Assembly (NCBI GenBank): GCA_017517925.1
Contig: JAFWXS010000048.1
Coordinates: forward strand, 1-38,088
DNA: 38,088 bases
Direction of reading: 5' to 3'
Source of the DNA: Bacteroidaceae bacterium
GTDB taxonomy: Bacteria > Bacteroidota > Bacteroidia > Bacteroidales > Bacteroidaceae
This document shows, in pieces, positions 32,794 through 38,088 of the stretch. The notes beneath the pieces are model-generated. The model did not search any database and was not told where the DNA came from. It saw only the letters and a list, made by a program, of their open reading frames with translations. Numbering within the stretch: position 1 is the first letter of the stretch; every line of letters starts with the position of its first letter. Made by a program: the position numbers and the translations under genes.

Positions 32794-33939
32794 TTACCCC
32801 TCTTTTTTGTCGTTCAAGGCTTGTGGGACGGCCATATCTGCTGTTCTTTGGGCATCATTCCGGTCTTTTTCCTCCTGTTTGCGCAGAAACTGGCGGTAGT
32901 AAGAGAGCAGTATCGAGGTGGCAGGCAGGGCGATAATCATGCCCACGAGTCCGAGCAGGCTTCCCCAGACGGAGAGCGAGAGCAGGATGACGGCCGGGTG
33001 TAGCCCGATAGCTTTGTTCATGATGCGGGGGATGAGGATGGTCTCCTGTATCACCTGCACCACGAGCATCACGATGCCGGCTGCAATGAGTATCCACCAG
33101 AAGTTCTCGCCCGTATTGGCGGCCTTCACCAAGGCGAGGAAGGCCATCGGGACGATAGAGGTTATCTGCAGGTAAGGCACAATATTGAGCGCCCCCACGA
33201 AGAGTCCGAAGCCAATGGCCATGGGGAAGTCGATGATGAGGAATCCTATGCTGAACAGGATGCCCACGCACAGGGCGATGAGCGACTGCCCACGGAAGTA
33301 GTTGCTCATGCTCTCCTCCACGTCGTTGCAGAGCGTGACCACACGCTCACGATACTTCTCGGGGATGAGGCGCAGCCAGCCACGCGCCAGGGTCTCATAG
33401 TCGCTGAGGATAAAGATGATATACACCAGCACCATGAAGGCTGCCACTACGCCCCCTACGAGGTTGAACGACTGGGATATCACGCTCCACAGTTTGGGCA
33501 GCATGCCTTTGACGAGTTCGCCGATGCGCTCGGCAGAGAAATAGGCCTCCACCTGCCGCATGTCGATATGCTCGCGGATAAACTGGTTGACGACATCGGG
33601 GATGGTGCTATTGCTGTTGCCCGAGGTCAGGTAATTGGCCATAAGCTCCTTGAGCATCACGATCTCCTCCACAATCGGGGGGATCACGGCGAAGCATATA
33701 CCCACTATGATGCCCGTCACCAGCAGCAGCACGGTGAAGATGGAGAGCACCCTGCTCTTGAACTTCAGCTTGTATTGGAAGAACCTCACTATCGGGTACA
33801 CCAGATAGCAGAACAGCCAGGCGATGAGGAACGGGAGCAGCGCACCGCTGAGCCGGTTGATCAGGAGATAGGCGGCTACACATCCGGCGATGACCAGAAG
33901 TCCACGGATGAAACGGTCAAAAGTAATTTCCTTGTTCAT
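32794..33939 (-). CDS. AI-2E family (PerM-like) permease
   Basis: From the ATG at 33939 (MNKEITFDRFIRGLLVIAGCVAAYLL) the protein has 381 residues; a longer frame up to 34080 runs past the promoter and through a dispersed repeat. It has about eight membrane helices and the family landmarks ISQSFNLVGGVVAAFMVLVYIIFILSDYE, NYFRGQSLIALCVGILFSIGFLIIDFPMAIGFGLFVGALNIVPYLQ and LHPAVILLSLSVWGSLLGLVGMIIALP. The family holds proposed autoinducer-2 exporters and Na+/H+ antiporters, so the substrate is unknown. Divergent from the thioesterase gene. Confidence 0.9.
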   Translation of the reverse strand: MNKEITFDRFIRGLLVIAGCVAAYLLINRLSGALLPFLIAWLFCYLVYPIVRFFQYKLKFKSRVLSIFTVLLLVTGIIVGICFAVIPPIVEEIVMLKELMANYLTSGNSNSTIPDVVNQFIREHIDMRQVEAYFSAERIGELVKGMLPKLWSVISQSFNLVGGVVAAFMVLVYIIFILSDYETLARGWLRLIPEKYRERVVTLCNDVEESMSNYFRGQSLIALCVGILFSIGFLIIDFPMAIGFGLFVGALNIVPYLQITSIVPMAFLALVKAANTGENFWWILIAAGIVMLVVQVIQETILIPRIMNKAIGLHPAVILLSLSVWGSLLGLVGMIIALPATSILLSYYRQFLRKQEEKDRNDAQRTADMAVPQALNDKKEG

Positions 33940-33961
33940 GACGATAATCCTTATATCTTCG

Positions 33962-33969
33962 CAAAGGTA
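33962..33969 (-). promoter_or_regulatory. -7 box of the AI-2E permease gene
   Basis: TACCTTTG on the minus strand is an exact TAnnTTTG match with CTTG (33990-33993) about 20 bp upstream. It fixes the start at 33939. Confidence 0.6.
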
Positions 33970-34022
33970 AAACGAACGAAATAAAAAAGCAAGGTTTATT
34001 TCGATATTCACCAAAATCACCC

Positions 34023-34030
34023 TACCTTTG
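34023..34030 (+). promoter_or_regulatory. -7 box of the thioesterase gene
   Basis: TACCTTTG is an exact match; a TTTC near 33999 may be the -33 box. The leader of about 85 nt contains the dispersed 23-nt repeat (34050-34072) whose CAGACA/TGTCTG halves can form a small hairpin. Confidence 0.55.
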
Positions 34031-34049
34031 TGGTGCAGGACAACGGACA

Positions 34050-34072
34050 ACAGACATTTGTCTGAACTTCTG
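34050..34072. repeat. Dispersed 23-nt repeat, second copy
   Basis: It matches 29335-29357 in 22 of 23 positions (core CAGACATTTGTCTGAACT). Both copies lie upstream of a plus-strand gene. Confidence 0.7.
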
Positions 34073-34123
34073 TAACTCATAAGTAAACCACAGATTGCAC
34101 AGATTTATAAACACTAAACAAAC

Positions 34124-34498
34124 ATGCTACACCCCGGACTCACCCACACCAGTACCCGCACCGTAGAGGAGCATCACCTTGCATCCCATGTAGGCAGCGG
34201 CGACCTGCACGTACTCTCCACTCCCTCGATGATGGCCCTCATGGAGGAGGCAGCCATGCGCTGCGTGGCACCCCACCTGGAGGAGAGCCAGACTACCGTA
34301 GGCGGACACATCGCCGCCTCGCACCTCAAGCCCACCGCCCACGGGCGCACCATCACCGCCACCGCCACGCTCACCGCCGTCGAGGGCCGCAAGCTGCAGT
34401 TCACCGTATCGGCCTCTGACGAGGATGGCCTCATCGGCGAGGGCGAGCACACCCGCTTCATCGTAGACCGCGAGCGTTTCATGGCACGATTGGGATAA
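34124..34498 (+). CDS. Small hotdog-fold thioesterase (FlK-like)
   Basis: The 124-residue protein matches small hotdog thioesterases: HLASHVGSGDLHVLSTPSMMALMEEAAMRCVAPHL carries the central helix with Glu residues, and TTVGGHIAASHLKPTAHGRTITATATL contains the His and the beta-strand register of fluoroacetyl-CoA thioesterase-like proteins. They hydrolyse acyl-CoA esters; the substrate here is unknown and fluoroacetate is very unlikely to be the point. Own promoter, convergent with the giant surface protein after a 41-bp gap. Confidence 0.85.
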   Translation: MLHPGLTHTSTRTVEEHHLASHVGSGDLHVLSTPSMMALMEEAAMRCVAPHLEESQTTVGGHIAASHLKPTAHGRTITATATLTAVEGRKLQFTVSASDEDGLIGEGEHTRFIVDRERFMARLG

Positions 34499-34539
34499 AC
34501 CGATAGGATGCCATAGAACCTATAGAGCAAGACTGTTTA

Positions 34540-37500
34540 TTACTTCACTCTTACTCCCTGAGCATTTAAAATCGCGCCATCCGAACGGATGATATAGAGT
34601 ACGCCGTTATAAAGAATCTTCCGTGCCTTCTGGATTTCTACATGTACATCCTCAATAGCCGTGATGTCACCAGAAGCAGTGACGGTGAGGGTGTAACTTG
34701 CCGAGATTCCGTAGTATGACTTATCACCTAAGAAGGTCGCGGTGATAGTTGTTGTACCTGCAGCAACAAGCGTAATATCTCCAGTGAACGCAAGTACGGT
34801 AGCCACAGCAGGATTACTGCTACTATAGGTCACGCTTACATCCTGAGGATTGTTCAATGTGGGAAGAACGAGTTCCTTGTCATCTATTCCTACACTCACC
34901 GAAGTCTGCGTAAACGATAAAGAAACAGAACCTTTGGAAACGGTTAGTTTGTATGACGCCTCACCTGCCATATGGTACAAGTTACCATCGGTGTATGCTA
35001 TAATCGTTGTCGTTCCTGCAGATATAGGGGTTACCTCACCTGTATTGGCGTCCACTTTGGCAATCATTGGATTTTCAGAGTAGTACGTAATAGTAAGGTT
35101 ATTCGGATTACTGAGAGTAGGAGTTATGAAGGTTTCACCAACTGTGGCAGTTGCTTCCGACGAAGCAAAAGCAAGTGCAGACTCTGTTTTTACGGGATTA
35201 GGCACAATCAGTAAGTTATCCACTTGCGAGCCGTTGCCGTCCTCAATAGCACCATTTGCCACTATGGCACCTTCTGGCGTTTGGATATAACAATTGGAGA
35301 GCGAAATACCGCCTTCAAAATTAAATACCGCTGCCGAGCCTGACGCATGTACCTCAACGCGCGAATTGATGATGCTCAGGCTATCGCTTGACAAATTACT
35401 GCCCTTAAACGGCATTATGGCACTTACTATGAGGTTTGCACTGTCCAATGTCAGCGTTATGCCACCCTGTGTGCCGAACGCCACGCCGTTACCGTTAACC
35501 GTCAACTGTTCACCACGAATGATGGTGTTTTTCCTGATGTCAAAGAGGGTGCTGTACGATTCCGAATCCTGTGAAATGGTGCAAGCCTGTGCCACCTCAA
35601 TGTTGAGATCGTCAATATCCGTATTGCGTACGAAATTAGAAGAGTTGCTAACGGTGTAATCACCGTTTATTGTCAGCGTACGAAGTCCGTCGAAACTGAA
35701 CTTGCCGTCACCGAGTATGTCGTCACGGTTGCGGCTCGTCACTTGCGTAGAAGCCACATAAAGCCCATATTCCTCACCGCTGACGGTAATCTTGCATTCG
35801 TCTGATTTTCCGTTGGCACTGGCTGTAATGGTTGCCACTGCGCCTATCGCTGCATTGTCGGCTATTGTGACAACACCGTCAGTTACGGTTGCCACACTCG
35901 TATTAGAACTCGTCCATTGTATCTCCGCTTCGGAGTTCGCAGGCATCAGTTGGGCAACAAGTTCAATACGTTCACCTGGGTCAGCCACGATATATTTCTC
36001 ACGTATAAGTACAGAATCAACACCGTACTTGCCGTCGGTAACAGTAATTGTAAATGTACTTGTTAAAGGATTTCCGTCTTGAATTGGAGTATAAGTATAT
36101 ACACCAGGAGTAGCATTAGTGGCATCAATGTTCATCTTTTCGTACATGTCGAATCGGACAATTGGAGCCGAGCCTTCTCCGCTCACTTCTGTAGTCAGAC
36201 CATATACTGAGCCAGAGAACGGACGCCTTCCAACCTCTATACCCGTTATTTTCTCACCAACAGCAATAGTCATACTGCAATTAGTTATGTAGTCTAACAA
36301 TGGGAAATAACCATCAGGAGTTACATTAAACTGTACATAACGAGTTTTGTAACCAATAGCACTATTGTAAGCCTGAATGCGGACATCCAAATAGTTCTTT
36401 GTTGCCAGGGTCTTTAAATAAACTGTTGTGTAATTGCTTGATGAACTAATAGGTCTAGTACAATCGGCATCCTCATAGAACGTGCCGTAGGGTGAACCTG
36501 TGTTACGGTAATCCACCGTCCAGTTGCTGCCCGAAATACCATACCAGTTTGTAGCATTGGCAGGAACAGGCGAAGCGTCACATCTAATAACATCTCCGAC
36601 TTTACAATTCAACTCATTGTAAAATGTTTGGAAATAGCCTACCGTCTTAGTTATATTCAGTTCTATGTCCTGCAAATAAACTGATGTACCTATATATAAC
36701 CTTGCTTCTGCCACATTTTCGCTTGCCAAAGTTGATGTCGTCTCTTTGATTCGAGTGAATACCGTGTGATTTGCATTTGTCGTACTGTTCAGTTCAACAA
36801 ATCCGACCTCGCTATCAGGCGTTATTGCATTGTTCCAATCGCTCGGAGTGAGCGAAGATGCGTCCTTAGGATAGTTGAATATAATATACTCTTGAGTAGT
36901 CTTTGCATTTGACAAATTCACCTTGTCGTTTATATTGGTCAAAACAGGCTCTGCAGGAGCATTGGTACACAACAATTTGGCAATTTGACGGCTCGGGCTA
37001 TAGATATATCCCGAATAATCAGAGGCTGAAACTTTAACACGAATATATTTACCAATCTCAGACTCTTTCGGGGTATAAGTAATGCTTGTAGCAACACGTT
37101 GTTGTTTATACTCTCTTTGAATTGGCGCAGTCATGGCAGAAGCATTTTCTACAATATCTTGCCAAGTAACATTATCATCACTAATCTGCCAAACATTACT
37201 AGTCTCTGATGTCGCAAAATCGCCACTGACTGTGAAGCCAACACTATTGCCCGGAGCAGGAGTGGAATTTAGTGCAACAACACCAGCAATAGGGGGATCC
37301 ATGATAACTACACGTGTTGCTACTTTACCATTATCATACACCACGGTGTGCCCGTCATCACTGATACCGCCACCCGCTGCTGTAATAACAACCAACGGAG
37401 GGGTGAGATTTATACTACCAGTAGCATAAATACCTATATCTCCACCTTTTGCAATAATCTTTCCGTTTTTGACGATGATGTTACCATCGTCACGCGAATT

Positions 37501-38088
37501 GATTGCCACAGAATTTTTCATAGACGATACCGCAGTTATCTCTCCCGAAAGAGTAATGTCACCATACGAGACAACGGCATTCGTAACGGAAGTAATCTTC
37601 ATTGTTCCACCAATCAAGGTTACTTTCTTTCCGACAATACAAAAATATTTGTTTCCTGTTGTCTCTGCGGTCAAGTCTCCGTTAATGGTAACGTCACCGA
37701 CAAAATTTTCATCGCCTGCACAAATGGCACAATCCTTGCCTTTCACATTAATCGTTCCGGTTAAGGAAATATTGCCGGAATAGGATTGTACTGTTGCGTG
37801 TGAATAACCTCTTGCAGTCAGCGATCCGTTCGGCATTGTGATATTACCTGCGGCATAGATACCGAAACCGGCACTCACTGCGGTTATGGTACTGCCTTCC
37901 TGAATGAATAAGTTACCACCATCACGGGTGTTAAATGCACCGGAGTGGTCGTCTGTTGCACTAGCAGTAATGTCCCCGCCAAGTATCATGTCACCATACG
38001 AGACAACGGCATTCGTAACGGAAGTAATCTTCATTGTTCCACCAATCAAGGTTACTTTCTTTCCGACAATACAAAAATATTTGTTTCC
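34540..38088 (-). CDS. Giant surface protein with repeated beta-helix-like modules and Ig-like (Big) domains (5' partial)
   Basis: The frame is open through the right edge, so the start is outside; the TTG at 38049 is internal. At least 1180 residues are visible. The N-terminal part has ~144-residue beta-helix-like units of short Gly/Asp/Thr-rich strands (VTLIGGTMKITSVTNAVVSYGD repeated). After a central region come three Big2-like domains: one with WTSSNTSVATVTDGVVTI, and two near the C-terminus with AKVDANTGEVTPISAGTTTI and SSSNPAVATVLAFTGDITLV. The last ~40 residues (ARKILYNGVLYIIRSDGAIL then NAQGVRVK) resemble tails common in Prevotella secreted proteins, possibly a type IX sorting signal. 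Probable role is adhesion or surface binding; the ligand is unknown. Confidence 0.82.
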   Translation of the reverse strand, partial: GNKYFCIVGKKVTLIGGTMKITSVTNAVVSYGDMILGGDITASATDDHSGAFNTRDGGNLFIQEGSTITAVSAGFGIYAAGNITMPNGSLTARGYSHATVQSYSGNISLTGTINVKGKDCAICAGDENFVGDVTINGDLTAETTGNKYFCIVGKKVTLIGGTMKITSVTNAVVSYGDITLSGEITAVSSMKNSVAINSRDDGNIIVKNGKIIAKGGDIGIYATGSINLTPPLVVITAAGGGISDDGHTVVYDNGKVATRVVIMDPPIAGVVALNSTPAPGNSVGFTVSGDFATSETSNVWQISDDNVTWQDIVENASAMTAPIQREYKQQRVATSITYTPKESEIGKYIRVKVSASDYSGYIYSPSRQIAKLLCTNAPAEPVLTNINDKVNLSNAKTTQEYIIFNYPKDASSLTPSDWNNAITPDSEVGFVELNSTTNANHTVFTRIKETTSTLASENVAEARLYIGTSVYLQDIELNITKTVGYFQTFYNELNCKVGDVIRCDASPVPANATNWYGISGSNWTVDYRNTGSPYGTFYEDADCTRPISSSSNYTTVYLKTLATKNYLDVRIQAYNSAIGYKTRYVQFNVTPDGYFPLLDYITNCSMTIAVGEKITGIEVGRRPFSGSVYGLTTEVSGEGSAPIVRFDMYEKMNIDATNATPGVYTYTPIQDGNPLTSTFTITVTDGKYGVDSVLIREKYIVADPGERIELVAQLMPANSEAEIQWTSSNTSVATVTDGVVTIADNAAIGAVATITASANGKSDECKITVSGEEYGLYVASTQVTSRNRDDILGDGKFSFDGLRTLTINGDYTVSNSSNFVRNTDIDDLNIEVAQACTISQDSESYSTLFDIRKNTIIRGEQLTVNGNGVAFGTQGGITLTLDSANLIVSAIMPFKGSNLSSDSLSIINSRVEVHASGSAAVFNFEGGISLSNCYIQTPEGAIVANGAIEDGNGSQVDNLLIVPNPVKTESALAFASSEATATVGETFITPTLSNPNNLTITYYSENPMIAKVDANTGEVTPISAGTTTIIAYTDGNLYHMAGEASYKLTVSKGSVSLSFTQTSVSVGIDDKELVLPTLNNPQDVSVTYSSSNPAVATVLAFTGDITLVAAGTTTITATFLGDKSYYGISASYTLTVTASGDITAIEDVHVEIQKARKILYNGVLYIIRSDGAILNAQGVRVK
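37556..37656. repeat. Direct repeat copy A inside the giant surface gene (pair of 37988-38088)
   Basis: This 101-bp stretch is identical to 37988-38088, offset by exactly 432 bp (144 codons), and the second copy is cut by the window edge. The units between diverge, so this block looks recently duplicated or homogenised. Confidence 0.9.

Noticed and set aside
33940-34080. N-terminal extension of the AI-2E permease
   Set aside because: It would cross an exact -7 promoter box and a dispersed repeat; the ATG at 33939 gives a normal family start.
1-38088. Insertion sequence, prophage or integrated element
   Set aside because: No transposase, integrase or phage structural gene is seen on either strand; only short repeat elements occur.

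Overview
The window looks like a chromosomal segment of a Bacteroidales bacterium, most likely Prevotellaceae-like. The reasons are Bacteroidota-type promoters (-7 box TAnnTTTG) in front of many genes, a one-protein hybrid two-component regulator, a Nudix-type arabinose repressor, a PorD-like (DUF4835) type IX secretion protein, proteins with type IX-like C-terminal tails, and DUF3127 next to dnaN. The species cannot be named from sequence alone. No insertion sequence, prophage, CRISPR array or rRNA was seen.

Layout. 2-2710: a large secreted CotH-kinase/lamin-tail protein, cut by the left edge. 2799-7189 (minus): a compact cell-envelope cluster of M23/LysM peptidase, duplicated DUF1599 protein, DoxX/MauE-like redox membrane protein and SulP anion transporter. 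7190-7698: about 500 bp without a gene. 7699-8337: a small metallo-beta-lactamase-fold hydrolase. 8482-16442: a six-gene L-arabinose operon (lipoprotein aldose 1-epimerase, sodium/sugar symporter, AraR-like Nudix regulator, araD, araA, FGGY kinase AraB). 16641-20639 (minus): a hybrid two-component regulator convergent with the operon. 20740-23668 (minus): PorD-like protein and a DUF2156-acetyltransferase fusion carrying an in-frame palindromic element. 23839-25176: glutamate dehydrogenase. 25286-26716 (minus): CstA. 26794-30464: GHL10-type secreted hydrolase, RNase Z and an ArgE-like M20 deacylase. 30461-30838: an unusual repeat-dense spacer. 30839-32500: DUF3127 protein with an SSB-like tail, divergent from dnaN. 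32633-32705: tRNA-Lys(UUU). 32794-34498: AI-2E/PerM permease divergent from a small thioesterase. 34540-38088 (minus): a giant Ig-like repeat surface protein cut by the right edge.

How the genes work together. The arabinose block is self-contained. Sugar is imported by the symporter, anomers are interconverted by the epimerase, and AraA, AraB and AraD convert L-arabinose to D-xylulose 5-phosphate, with the Nudix regulator inside the operon as the probable repressor. The neighbouring hybrid sensor may tie this block to polysaccharide sensing, but no SusC/SusD or arabinosidase genes are present here.

Most interesting signals: (1) in the argE/DUF3127 spacer, six 22-bp tandem units, then four direct GCGTTACAA 9-mers, a perfect 42-bp palindrome, and two inverted 9-mers at nearly equal distance on the other side; (2) an 89-bp double-hairpin palindromic element kept in frame inside the acetyltransferase fusion; (3) related repeat elements inside the arabinose mRNA; (4) a perfect direct repeat of at least 101 bp with a 432-bp period in the giant surface protein.
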